Positions 8,449 through 17,293 of a stretch of DNA of 64,000 nucleotides are shown here, one piece after another. The stretch spans positions 27,435 through 91,434 of the forward strand of contig JAJZVL010000002.1 in assembly GCA_021845725.1 (NCBI GenBank), written 5' to 3'. The notes below the pieces were generated by a model. It was not told the origin of the DNA. It worked only from the letters and a program-made list of their open reading frames with translations, and searched no databases. This DNA is from Actinomycetes bacterium. Its GTDB lineage: Bacteria > Actinomycetota > Acidimicrobiia > Acidimicrobiales > RAAP-2. Position numbers and translations under genes: made by a program. Position 1 is the first letter of the stretch. Every line of letters begins with the position of its first letter.

Positions 8449-10569
8449 TCACCGGCGCTGGTGCGGTGCCCTGCGGCCCGGCGCGACGAGGAGCGTGCAA
8501 GCCCGCGCCGGGGCGCGGAAGGGCTTCGCCGGCTCGACATGGGAGCCGACCACCAGTTCCTCGGCGGTGTCGAGCGCGACCGTCCAGCGCGCCACCCCGT
8601 GGCGCGGAAGGCGCCAGTCGATCGACTCGTCGTGCGCATTGAGCACGAGGAGGAACCGGTCGTCGGTCACCTGCCTGCCGCGCTCGTCGCGGTCGGGGAT
8701 CGCGTCGCCGTTGAGGAAGACGGCGACCGACTTGGCAAAACCCGACTCCCAGTCGGCATCGTCCATCTCCGCCCCGTCGGGCCGGAACCAGGCGATGTCG
8801 GGCGTGCCGCGGATCGGCCGGCCCTGGAACCACCGGCGTCGCCGGAAGATCGGGTGCTCACGCCGGAGGGCGATCACACGGCGGGTGAAGGCGAGGAGCT
8901 CGTCGTCCGCGCGGAGCCAGTCGAACCACGACACCTGGTTGTCCTGGCAGTAGGCGTTGTTGTTCCCGCGCTGGGTGCGTCCGATCTCGTCACCGCCGAG
9001 CAGCATCGGCACGCCCTGGGAGAGGAACAGGGTGGCGAGCAGGTTCCGCTGCTGGCGCCGTCGGCAGGCGAGGATCGCGGGATCGTCGCTCGCGCCCTCG
9101 GCGCCGCAGTTCCACGATCGGTTGAAGCTCTCGCCGTCGCGGTTGCCCTCGCCGTTGGCCTCGTTGTGCTTCTCGTTGTAGGAGACGAGGTCGGCAAGCG
9201 TGAAGCCGTCATGGGCGGTCACGAAGTTGATGCTGGCGACCGGACGGCGCGAGTCGGACTGGTACAGATCGGAGCTGCCCGTCAGCCTCGACGCGAGCTC
9301 GGGGAGCGTCGCGGGCTCGCCGCGCCAGAAGTCGCGGACGGTGTCGCGGAACTTGCCGTTCCACTCCGACCAGACCGGAGGGAAGTTGCCGACCTGATAG
9401 CCGCCCTCGCCGACGTCCCAGGGCTCCGCGATGAGCTTCACCTGGCTCACGATCGGGTCCTGCTCGATGAGGTCGAAGAATGCCGAGAGCCGGTCGACCT
9501 CGTGGAATTGACGCGCGAGCGACGCGGCGAGGTCGAAGCGGAACCCGTCGACGTGCATCTCGGAGATCCAGTAGCGCAGCGAGTCCATGATCAGCTGGAG
9601 GCTTCGCGGGTGGCGGACGTTCAAGCTGTTGCCGGTCCCGGTCGTGTCGTAGTAGTGCCGCGGGTCGTCGGGCACGAGCCGGTAGTACGCGCGGTTGTCG
9701 ATGCCCTTGAACGACAGTACCGGGCCAAGGTGATCGCCTTCTGCGGTGTGGTTGTAGACGACATCGAGGATCACCTCGATGCCTGCGTCGTGGAGCGCCC
9801 AGACCATCGTCTTGAAGTCCTGAACCTGCTGGCCGAGGTCGCCCGAGGCGTACTCGTTGTGCGGGGCGAAGAACCCTATCGAGTTGTAGCCCCAGTAGTT
9901 CCGCAGGCCCCGCTCGACGAGGGGCGCGTCGTGGACGAACTGGTGCACGGGCAGCAGCTCCACCGCGGTGACACCGAGCGCGCGCAGGTAGTCGATCGCC
10001 ACCGGGTGCGCGAGCCCGAGGTACTTGCCTCGAAGGCGCGGAGGGATCTGGGGGTGCCCGACCGTGAAGCCCTTCACGTGGACCTCGTAGATGACGGTGT
10101 TGTGCAGCGGAGTGCGGGGCGGTCGGTCCGAGCCCCAGTCGAAGTACGGGCTGTGGACGACGCTCTTGGGGACGTGGGGGGCACTGTCACGGTCATTGCG
10201 CGCTTCCTCGTCGCCGGGGACGGAGCCGAAGCAGGCGGGATCCCAGTCGACCGCGCCGGCGATCGCCTTCGCGTAGGGGTCGATCAGCAGCTTGTTCGGG
10301 TTGCACCGCAGTCCCTGCGCGGGGTCCCAGGGGCCGTGGACGCGGTAGCCATAGCGCTGGCCGGGCCCGACACCTGGCAGGTACGCGTGCCAGCAGTGGG
10401 CGTCCACCTCCTCGAGAGGCACACGTGTCTCCCGCCCCTCGTCCGCCAGGAGGCACAGGTCGACCCCCTCGGCAACCTCCGTGAAGACCGAGAAGTTCGT
10501 GCCCGCGCCGTCGTACGTCGCCCCCATCGGGTAGGCACGGCCGGGCCATGCCTCCACATGGTCAGCCAC
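8449..10569 (-). CDS. glgX: Glycogen debranching enzyme, GlgX/isoamylase type
   Basis: Hydrolyses alpha-1,6 branches of phosphorylase-trimmed glycogen. The 706-residue protein has an N-terminal CBM48-like region ([14 protein letters not shown]), then the GH13 barrel with VVYNHTAEG, the nucleophile stretch [19 protein letters not shown] with the acid/base Glu, and [14 protein letters not shown] 10569 is the likely start and has GAGGAGCAG upstream. It lies 27 bp downstream of glgP on the same strand, so the two enzymes of glycogen breakdown are made together. Confidence 0.95.
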   Translation of the reverse strand: MADHVEAWPGRAYPMGATYDGAGTNFSVFTEVAEGVDLCLLADEGRETRVPLEEVDAHCWHAYLPGVGPGQRYGYRVHGPWDPAQGLRCNPNKLLIDPYAKAIAGAVDWDPACFGSVPGDEEARNDRDSAPHVPKSVVHSPYFDWGSDRPPRTPLHNTVIYEVHVKGFTVGHPQIPPRLRGKYLGLAHPVAIDYLRALGVTAVELLPVHQFVHDAPLVERGLRNYWGYNSIGFFAPHNEYASGDLGQQVQDFKTMVWALHDAGIEVILDVVYNHTAEGDHLGPVLSFKGIDNRAYYRLVPDDPRHYYDTTGTGNSLNVRHPRSLQLIMDSLRYWISEMHVDGFRFDLAASLARQFHEVDRLSAFFDLIEQDPIVSQVKLIAEPWDVGEGGYQVGNFPPVWSEWNGKFRDTVRDFWRGEPATLPELASRLTGSSDLYQSDSRRPVASINFVTAHDGFTLADLVSYNEKHNEANGEGNRDGESFNRSWNCGAEGASDDPAILACRRRQQRNLLATLFLSQGVPMLLGGDEIGRTQRGNNNAYCQDNQVSWFDWLRADDELLAFTRRVIALRREHPIFRRRRWFQGRPIRGTPDIAWFRPDGAEMDDADWESGFAKSVAVFLNGDAIPDRDERGRQVTDDRFLLVLNAHDESIDWRLPRHGVARWTVALDTAEELVVGSHVEPAKPFRAPARACTLLVAPGRRAPHQRR

Positions 10570-10596
10570 AGGACCTCGCTGCTCCTCGCATCGTGC

Positions 10597-12387
10597 TCAG
10601 ACGCCGAGCGCGGGACGGTACGCCCGCCGCACGTACTCCTCGACCATCCGGTGGGCCGAGAAGTAGGACGCGTTCAGCGCGATGGCATAGCGCCCGACCG
10701 CCGAGAATGCGTCTGGGTCCTTGTAGTAGAGGGGGGCGACGATCGTCTCGAGCGTTCTGTAGATGCGCTCGGCATCCTGGTCCTGCGAGCCGCTCTGTCC
10801 GCCGGCTTCCGTCCGTTCACCGAGGCCGGTCTCCTTTCCGGCGTCGTCCCCGATGCCCTCGGGCGCGTCGATCGCCCACCCCGTGACCCCCTGGACCCAT
10901 CCTTCGAGCCACCACCCGTCGAGGGTGCTCAGGCTCGGCACCCCGTTCAGCGCCGCCTTCATCCCGCTCGTGCCGGAGGCCTCGTTCGGAGGGGTCGGGG
11001 TGTTCAGCCACACATCGGCTCCCGCACAGAGCAGGCGGCCGAGCTCCATCCCGTAATTCTCCACGAACGCGATGGTCACCCTGCGCGGGGAAGCCGCCGC
11101 CACCGACATCACATGATGGATCATCTGCTTCGCCTCGTGGTCACCAGGGTGCGCCTTCCCGGCGAAGACGACCTGGAGCGGCGCGCACTCGGCGATCGCG
11201 GCGAGACGGTCCGGATCGGCGAGCACCAGGTCGTTGCGCTTGTAGGCCGCGAACCGCCGTGCGACGCCGATGGTGAGCACGTCCGGGCGCAGGCCGATGC
11301 CCGCGCGCCGACGAACCTCCGCGCACATCCGGCTCTTGTTCTTCTCGTGCGCCGCGCGCAGCTCGGCGAGCGGGATGCCGGACGCGCAGCGGAGCCGCTG
11401 GCTGTCCTGGCGCCAGCCCGGCAGGCGCCGGTCGAAGAGCTCCGCGGTCGCGGGCGCCGCCCACGAGACGCTGTGCACGCCGTTCGTGATCGCCTCGACC
11501 GGCTGCCACGGGAACATCTCGTGCGTCACCTCACGGTGCCGGAGGGACACCCCGTTCACGAAGCCCGCACTGCGCATGCCGAGCACGGTCATGTTCAGCG
11601 TGCCGTCGTCCTCCAAGCATCCCAGACCGGCCAGGGCGTCGAGCACCGGTCTTCCGAGCACTGCGTCGGCGACGTCCCGGGAGAACCGGTCGTGCCCAGC
11701 GGGAACCGGCGTGTGGGTGGTGAAGACGCACCGTCGCCGCACGGCGTCGAGGTCCGCCTGCGCTGCTCCGAGGAGGGAGCCCGACAGCGCGCCGGCGGGA
11801 TCGAACCCCGCGACGCGCCGTGCGAGCAGTGCCACCGCGACGAGGGAGCCGTGCCCCTCGTTCAAATGATGGACCTTGATGCCCTGGTAGCCGAGCGTGT
11901 CGAGGGCAAGCGGACCGCCAAGACCGAGCACCGCCTCCTGGCGCAGGCGCTCGTATGGCTCGCTCGCGTACAGCCGATCGGTGATCTGGCGGTCTTCGGG
12001 TGCGTTCTCCTCCACGTCGGTATCGAGGAAGTGGACCGGCACGCGGTGGCCGTCGATGCCCTCGACCATCGTGCGCCACACGCGCAGCTCCACCCGCCGT
12101 CCTGAGATCACGACGGCGACGCGTACCGGCAGCTCCTCGAGCTCGGACGACGGGGACCACTCGACGGGCGCTTCGTGCTGCTCGCCACCTGCGGTCGACT
12201 GGTCGAAGAACCCATGGGCGTACAAGAGCGTCACGGCACCGAGCGGCAGGCCTCGATCGGCGGCTGCCCGAACGTGGTCGCCCGCCAGTACGCCCAGCCC
12301 ACCGCTGAAGGTCGGCAACCGGTCGTCGAGGGCGATCTCCATCGAGTAGTACGCGATGGTCACGGGGGGCTGGTCCAGACGTGCCAC
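10597..12387 (-). CDS. glgP: Alpha-glucan (glycogen) phosphorylase, short GT35 form
   Basis: Releases glucose 1-phosphate from alpha-1,4-glucans using PLP. The 596-residue product is the compact bacterial/archaeal GT35 form. It begins with IAYYSMEIALDDRLPTFSGGLG and carries FTTHTPVPAGHD, AITNGVHS, and the PLP-lysine region EASGTSGMKAALNG. GTG 12387 is the start. First gene of glgP-glgX-rpiA. An antisense open frame of 1405 codons spanning glgP, glgX and rpiA (7888-12105) is a GC-composition artefact. Confidence 0.94.
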   Translation of the reverse strand: MARLDQPPVTIAYYSMEIALDDRLPTFSGGLGVLAGDHVRAAADRGLPLGAVTLLYAHGFFDQSTAGGEQHEAPVEWSPSSELEELPVRVAVVISGRRVELRVWRTMVEGIDGHRVPVHFLDTDVEENAPEDRQITDRLYASEPYERLRQEAVLGLGGPLALDTLGYQGIKVHHLNEGHGSLVAVALLARRVAGFDPAGALSGSLLGAAQADLDAVRRRCVFTTHTPVPAGHDRFSRDVADAVLGRPVLDALAGLGCLEDDGTLNMTVLGMRSAGFVNGVSLRHREVTHEMFPWQPVEAITNGVHSVSWAAPATAELFDRRLPGWRQDSQRLRCASGIPLAELRAAHEKNKSRMCAEVRRRAGIGLRPDVLTIGVARRFAAYKRNDLVLADPDRLAAIAECAPLQVVFAGKAHPGDHEAKQMIHHVMSVAAASPRRVTIAFVENYGMELGRLLCAGADVWLNTPTPPNEASGTSGMKAALNGVPSLSTLDGWWLEGWVQGVTGWAIDAPEGIGDDAGKETGLGERTEAGGQSGSQDQDAERIYRTLETIVAPLYYKDPDAFSAVGRYAIALNASYFSAHRMVEEYVRRAYRPALGV

Positions 12388-12670
12388 GACGCCCGACGCT
12401 ACCGGACGCCGCGCACGGCGCAGCGACGCTGCCGCGGTCCCAAGGTGGTCCGCGGCCGGCGCGCACGGCGGCCGTGACAGCTCTGTGCCACGTAGGAGCT
12501 AGTGTCGGCACATCGGCGACCCCTTCGTAGCGACCGCTGCAGGTCCCCAGAAGGCCCGACCAGCTGGGGCTGGCGAGCCGCATTCGTCAGACGGCGCCGC
12601 ACACGCCTCGCGAGGCGAACGGCCGGCTCGCAGGCGTCCGGTCCACCTCGTCACCATCCTCGTCAGCACC

Positions 12671-14197
12671 GTGGGCGCCATCGTGATCGCCTCGCTGGCC
12701 TGGCTGACCGGCGTCGTCAACTCCCACACTCAGTCGCACCTCTTGAGCATCCAGACCGACGCCGCAGGCGTGCTTCTCGGCGAAGGCGTGTCCCTCATCC
12801 AGACACCGCTCACGACGGCGGCCGCAGTGGCCCAGGCAAGCCACGGCGACATTGCCGCGGTCGAGCGCTCGATCGGTGCCGACGCCGGCGCGCAGCCACG
12901 GCTCTTCCGGTCGTTCTCGTTGTGGGAGCTCACCGCTCGAGGCCCGGTGCGGCTCATGGAGGTGGGCCGGCGCACATCCCTGAGCGCCAGCGCGGCGACT
13001 TTCGCGCCGGTGGTGTCGAGGATCCATGCCCCGCAGGAGCTCACCGTCGTCGACCTCCACGGCTCGCCTCCACGGCTGGACTGTGCCCTGGAGGCCATGG
13101 GTACACCGGCGTACGTCGTGCTCGCAGACGTGGCGCTCCCGCTGGGGCGACACGCGATCATCCCACGGTCACCGGCGTTCCGCGACCTCGAGTTCGCCCT
13201 CTACCTCGGCTCCCGGCCGCGCGCCGATCGCTTGCTCGAGGCGACGTCGCCACCACCGCCGGTGCGCGGGGCGACCGCCAGCGTCCGTGTGCCGTTCGGC
13301 ACGACCGCGCTCGACTTCGTCGCCTCGCCGCGCCGTCCTCTCGACGGTGGCCTCCTGCCTGCGCTGCCGTGGATCGTCGGAGCCGTCGGGGCCGCGCTCT
13401 TGGCCGCCGCAGCCGTCACGACGCAGTGGCTCATGCGACGGCGCCAGACTGCCGAGCTCCTCGCCCGCGAGAACCTCCGGCTCTACGCACAGCAGCGCTC
13501 GATCTCCGAGGTGCTCCAGAACGCCCTCCTCCCGAAGCGCCTGCCCTCCGTGCCGGGGATCGCGTTGGCAGCGCGCTACGTGCCGGGGGACACCACGGCC
13601 GACATCGGTGGCGACTGGTACGACGTGGTCCGCTGCGATGACAGGTCCTTCCTCTTCGCGGTCGGCGACGTCTCGGGCCGCGGCGTTCCGGCCGCGAGCA
13701 TCATGGCCTCCCTGCACTACGCGATCCGGGCCTACGCGGCGCAAGGCGACCACGCGGCGACGATCCTGCACAAGCTCACGTCGCTGCTGGACGTGGCGCG
13801 AGACGGCCACTTCGCCACGGTCCTCCTGGGTCATGTGGACGTTCCCGGCCACCGGCTGACTCTGGTCAATGCCGGCCACCTGCCGCCGCTCGTCGTCTCG
13901 GACGGAGGCGCCCACTTCGTCCATGTCGTCCCCGGCGCCCCCATCGGCGTCGTCGAGGGCGTCCGGTACGTGCCATACACCGTGCGCGTCGCGCCTGGCT
14001 CGTCGGTGCTCGCCTACACCGACGGCTTGGTCGAACGCCGGGGTGAGCTCCTCGACACAGGCATGGCTCGTCTGCAACAGGTGGTGAGCGTGGTGCCCGA
14101 AGCTCCCGAGCGGCTTCTCGACCGTGTGATCTCGACGCTCACCTCCGACGCCGCCTTCGACGACGTCGCCCTGCTCGCGATGCGGTGGACCGAGTGA
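12671..14197 (+). CDS. Membrane-anchored PP2C/SpoIIE-type serine phosphatase; start uncertain
   Basis: Sensor-phosphatase of the RsbU class. Two membrane segments (residues about 2-15 and 237-255) bracket an extracytoplasmic sensor region. They are followed by a linker helix and a SpoIIE phosphatase domain with IGGDWYDVV, VGDVSGRGVPAA and VLAYTDGLVE. It would dephosphorylate a phospho-STAS protein, perhaps those in this window. GTG 12671 is the first start codon in frame, but it cuts into the first membrane helix. The same frame upstream to a stop at 12500-12502 is coding-like, with an Arg-rich flank and hydrophobic residues, yet has no ATG, GTG or TTG. The real start is unresolved or hidden by a frameshift. 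Confidence 0.85.
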   Translation: MGAIVIASLAWLTGVVNSHTQSHLLSIQTDAAGVLLGEGVSLIQTPLTTAAAVAQASHGDIAAVERSIGADAGAQPRLFRSFSLWELTARGPVRLMEVGRRTSLSASAATFAPVVSRIHAPQELTVVDLHGSPPRLDCALEAMGTPAYVVLADVALPLGRHAIIPRSPAFRDLEFALYLGSRPRADRLLEATSPPPPVRGATASVRVPFGTTALDFVASPRRPLDGGLLPALPWIVGAVGAALLAAAAVTTQWLMRRRQTAELLARENLRLYAQQRSISEVLQNALLPKRLPSVPGIALAARYVPGDTTADIGGDWYDVVRCDDRSFLFAVGDVSGRGVPAASIMASLHYAIRAYAAQGDHAATILHKLTSLLDVARDGHFATVLLGHVDVPGHRLTLVNAGHLPPLVVSDGGAHFVHVVPGAPIGVVEGVRYVPYTVRVAPGSSVLAYTDGLVERRGELLDTGMARLQQVVSVVPEAPERLLDRVISTLTSDAAFDDVALLAMRWTE

Positions 14198-14243
14198 GAA
14201 GCGACCCGACCTTCCCCCGCCGCGTTGCCCGCCCCATCAGGCC

Positions 14244-15134
14244 TCAGCGGGCGACCTTCGCCTCCCCGCTGGAGTAGTCGTAGAACCCCCGTCCGGTCTT
14301 CTTGCCGAGGAGCCCCGCGTCCACCATGCGTGCGAGCAGCGGCGGCGCGGCATAGAGCGGCTCCTTGAACTCGTCGTACAACGAGTTGGCGACAGCCATC
14401 GTCGTGTCGAGGCCGATGAGGTCGGTGAGCGCGAGGGGGCCCATCGGATGCGCGCAGCCCTTCACCATCCCGGTGTCGATGTCTTCGGGGGTGGCGAAGC
14501 CCGACTCCATCATGCGGATCGCTGAGAGCAGGTATGGGATGAGGAGCGCGTTGACGATGAAGCCAGCGCGGTCCTTCGAGCGGATCGCGTGCTTGCCGAG
14601 CGCGTCGACCGCGAACTGCTCGGCACGCTCGATGGCCTCGTCCGAGCTGAGGAGGGAGGCGACCACCTCGACCAGCGGCAGGATCGGCACGGGGTTGAAG
14701 AAGTGGAGCCCGACGACCTGCTCGGGGCGCTGGGTCGCCATCGCGAGCTTCATGATGGGGATGGACGAGGTGTTGGAGGTCAGCAGGGCGTCGGGAGCCT
14801 CGACCACCTTGTCCAAGGCCTCGAATACCCGCACCTTCTCGGGCTCCGCCTCGACGACGGCTTCGACGACCAGCTGGGAGTCGCCAAGGGCTCCGATGTC
14901 CGTGACGAGCTGGATGCGCCCGAGCGCCGCCTCTCCCTCCTCCTCGGAGAGCTTCCCGGCGGAGACAGCTCGCCGGATCGACGTCTCGATGCGGCTTCGC
15001 CCGCGTGCGAGGGCACCGGGGTCGAGCTCAACCACCGTCACCGACCGTCCCTTGCGCGCGCACACTTCGGCAATGCCCGAGCCCATGAGCCCGCACCCGA
15101 CGACGCCGACTCGCTGGATGCTCTCCGCTCCCAT
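14244..15134 (-). CDS. 3-hydroxybutyryl-CoA / 3-hydroxyacyl-CoA dehydrogenase
   Basis: NAD(P)-dependent oxidation of 3-hydroxyacyl-CoA. The 296-residue protein has the Rossmann motif [18 protein letters not shown], the family stretch [12 protein letters not shown], the catalytic HFFNPVP, and a C-terminal helical domain ([18 protein letters not shown]). ATG 15134 is preferred to GTG 15143 because GAGGTGG lies at the right distance. The gene is alone, convergent with the phosphatase gene. The region upstream holds a 9-nt tandem repeat. Substrate chain length is not visible. Confidence 0.93.
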   Translation of the reverse strand: MGAESIQRVGVVGCGLMGSGIAEVCARKGRSVTVVELDPGALARGRSRIETSIRRAVSAGKLSEEEGEAALGRIQLVTDIGALGDSQLVVEAVVEAEPEKVRVFEALDKVVEAPDALLTSNTSSIPIMKLAMATQRPEQVVGLHFFNPVPILPLVEVVASLLSSDEAIERAEQFAVDALGKHAIRSKDRAGFIVNALLIPYLLSAIRMMESGFATPEDIDTGMVKGCAHPMGPLALTDLIGLDTTMAVANSLYDEFKEPLYAAPPLLARMVDAGLLGKKTGRGFYDYSSGEAKVAR

Positions 15135-15164
15135 CACGACCACCTCTCTTCTGTCTCGGCCTCT

Positions 15165-15281
15165 CGGGCGCTTCGGACTGCTCGGGCTGTTCGGACTGTT
15201 CGGGCGCTTCGGACTGCTAGGGCTGTTCGGACTGCTCGGGCTGCTCGGGCTGTTCGGACTGTTCGGACTGTTCGGGCGCTT
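15165..15281 (+). repeat. 13-unit, 9-nt intergenic tandem repeat
   Basis: Thirteen consecutive 9-mers of the form CGGRCTGYT or CGGGCGCTT fill the middle of the 306-bp gap (15135-15440) between two divergent genes. In either strand the array reads as a low-complexity peptide (LFGLLG.. or SPNSPS..), but no start or conserved domain argues for translation. It lies about 30 bases upstream of the dehydrogenase start and 160 upstream of the reductase start, so copy-number change could affect either promoter. Confidence 0.85.
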
Positions 15282-15440
15282 CGGGGGTGTCCTCGCGGTC
15301 CGTTTCGGCCTCGAAGCATGCTAGCGGTGCGGCCATCACCAGCCCACTCGGACGAAGGGGCCAACGGCGCGTCGCCGAGCCCAGCGGGTATCGTCCGACA
15401 AGCTGACAACGCTGCGCCGACGGCCAGAAGGAGGTCCGAC

Positions 15441-15911
15441 ATGCCCCTCACCGGAGAGTACGAGCCGTCGACGTCGGAGTGGGTACGCGACCAGGTCGCT
15501 GAGTACGAGCGTTCTGGCGGGACGCGCGCCAACACGCTGCGGGACACCGGCTTGCCGGTCGTCATCGTCACGACGAGGGGAGCCAAGACGGGCAAGCTCC
15601 GCAAGTTCGCTCTCATGCGCGTCGAGCATGACGGTGAGTACGCGCTCGTCGCCTCGAAGGGAGGCGCCCCGGAGCACCCGCAGTGGTACTGGAACGTCAA
15701 GGCCGACCCCACGGCACTCATGATCCAGGACGGCCCCGAAGCCTTCGACTACGTCGCACGCGAGGTGGCCGGCGAGGAGAAGGCCGAGTGGTGGGCTCGG
15801 GCGGTCGCTGCGTTCCCCCCCTATGCCGAGTACCAGGCGAGCACCACACGGGAGATCCCGGTGTTCGTCGCCCGCCGCGCGGACGGCTGGACGGAGGGGC
15901 GCTCGTCCTGA
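15441..15911 (+). CDS. Deazaflavin (F420)-dependent nitroreductase/quinone reductase family protein (Ddn-like)
   Basis: 156-residue split-barrel protein of the Ddn/FGD-related F420H2-dependent reductase family. It has [20 protein letters not shown] (cofactor-binding strand and loop), [16 protein letters not shown], and a C-terminal [11 protein letters not shown]. The family reduces quinones or nitro compounds with F420H2 and often works against redox stress. AAGGAGG at 15428-15434 is an ideal ribosome binding site for ATG 15441. The substrate is not predictable; the family call is firm and implies an F420-making host. Confidence 0.88.
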   Translation: MPLTGEYEPSTSEWVRDQVAEYERSGGTRANTLRDTGLPVVIVTTRGAKTGKLRKFALMRVEHDGEYALVASKGGAPEHPQWYWNVKADPTALMIQDGPEAFDYVAREVAGEEKAEWWARAVAAFPPYAEYQASTTREIPVFVARRADGWTEGRSS

Positions 15912-15959
15912 CGCGAAGGGGCGCACGAACGCGACGCGCGACAGCGGAGACCGCCCTCC

Positions 15960-17231
15960 TCACTCCCCCTGGTCGTCCCGGCCCTCGTCGTCGCCCACTC
16001 GGCCGGGATCTTCCTCCGCCGTTTCCTCCTCCTGCCGCTTTTCTTGCTGCTCCGTTTCCTTCGGTGATTCCCGCGACGCGTGGCGCGCGTGGTCGTCGTG
16101 TGCGCTGCGGTGCATGAGGGTGGCCGCGATGCCCGTGAGCCGCGCCGGCGTCGGCGTGCGGTGCTGCACGACGACGAGTGCCAGGCTGCCGATCCCAGCC
16201 ATCCCGAGCGTGGTGACGAGCCGGTAGATCACCGTGGCCACGACGGCGTCACCAGGTGGGGTTCCCGCAAGGGTGAGCGCACCGATCATGCCACCTTCGA
16301 CGAACCCGATGCCGCCCGGCACCGGTGCGAGCGCACCGGCGATCTGCGCGACTGCGTACGCGAACAACAGCGCTCTCCACGGCACCGGCAGGGCCACGAT
16401 CGCGAACCCGGTCGCCAGCACCGCGACGTCGAGCATCCAGTTGAGGACGCTGAGCACGTACACCTGCGCGCCGCCCGAGACCGTCGCCCGGAAGTGCGAG
16501 ACGTCGCCGGCATGATGGACCACACGCCGTGCCAGGCCCAGCCCGGGCAGGCGTCGCTCTTGCTCGAGCCAATCTTGGACCGCGGCGAGATGGTGCGCGA
16601 TGGCGACGCCCGCAACGGCGGCGCCACCGAGAAGCACCAGCAGGCCGACGAACGGCCCCGGGCCCAGCAGCCCGGCGACGGCAGCACCGACCAGGCAGAG
16701 GAACAGCACGGAGATCCCGGCAGCGAAACCACCGGCGAGCACAGTCCACAGTGCGAGCGGGAGCGGCACGCCGTGGCGGCGATACTGGCTGACCAGCCAC
16801 CCGCTCGAGGGGGCGATGCCACCCGGCACCAGATTGGAGATCCCGGTGGCCGCGACCGTCAGGCTCACCACCGTCCGGCGCGTCATGTGCGCCCCGCCGG
16901 CCGCGAGCAGCCGCCGCTGCACCAGCGCGTAGGCGAAGAACGAGACCGCTTCCGCGGCGAACGCCGCGGGCAGCCACACGAGCCCGGCAGGGCTGATGCG
17001 GTGGACGGCCGTGCCGAGATCTCCCCGGATGCGATAGAGGAGGAGCCCGAAGGCAGCCAAGATCACGACGAGGAGGAGGGCTTTCGGCGGTGGCAGCCAA
17101 CGCGGCCAGCGCCACTTGCCGACGTGGTGGCCCGCGGGCCCGGGGGAGCCCGGTGCCTCGCCGGCCGCACCGCCGTGACCCGTCGGCGAGACCGGCACCG
17201 TTGGCAGGAGAGCGGGATCGCCGACAGCCAT
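15960..17231 (-). CDS. Lysylphosphatidylglycerol synthase-type / UPF0104 flippase-like membrane protein
   Basis: 423-residue integral membrane protein with about eight hydrophobic segments and the family motif ALAPVPGGIGFVEGGMIGA near the last third. This family (LPG_synthase_TM, AglD-like) is linked to lipid or polyprenyl-linked substrate translocation. The last about 50 residues are a highly charged Glu/Arg/Asp tail (after HRSAHDDHARHASRE), probably cytoplasmic. ATG 17231 is chosen; longer frames run into the neighbouring PBP gene. It lies 62 bp downstream of that PBP gene on the same strand, so a cell-envelope role is plausible. Confidence 0.8.
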   Translation of the reverse strand: MAVGDPALLPTVPVSPTGHGGAAGEAPGSPGPAGHHVGKWRWPRWLPPPKALLLVVILAAFGLLLYRIRGDLGTAVHRISPAGLVWLPAAFAAEAVSFFAYALVQRRLLAAGGAHMTRRTVVSLTVAATGISNLVPGGIAPSSGWLVSQYRRHGVPLPLALWTVLAGGFAAGISVLFLCLVGAAVAGLLGPGPFVGLLVLLGGAAVAGVAIAHHLAAVQDWLEQERRLPGLGLARRVVHHAGDVSHFRATVSGGAQVYVLSVLNWMLDVAVLATGFAIVALPVPWRALLFAYAVAQIAGALAPVPGGIGFVEGGMIGALTLAGTPPGDAVVATVIYRLVTTLGMAGIGSLALVVVQHRTPTPARLTGIAATLMHRSAHDDHARHASRESPKETEQQEKRQEEETAEEDPGRVGDDEGRDDQGE

Positions 17232-17293
17232 CCCCGAGAGTATTCCCCGCTCCCGCCCAGCCCAGGGCGTACGCCCTCGGACGGCGAGCGAAG

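Noticed and set aside
7888..12105. 1405-codon open frame antisense to rpiA, glgX and glgP
   Set aside because: It mirrors strongly conserved genes on the other strand, has no recognisable domain, and long antisense frames are expected at this GC content.
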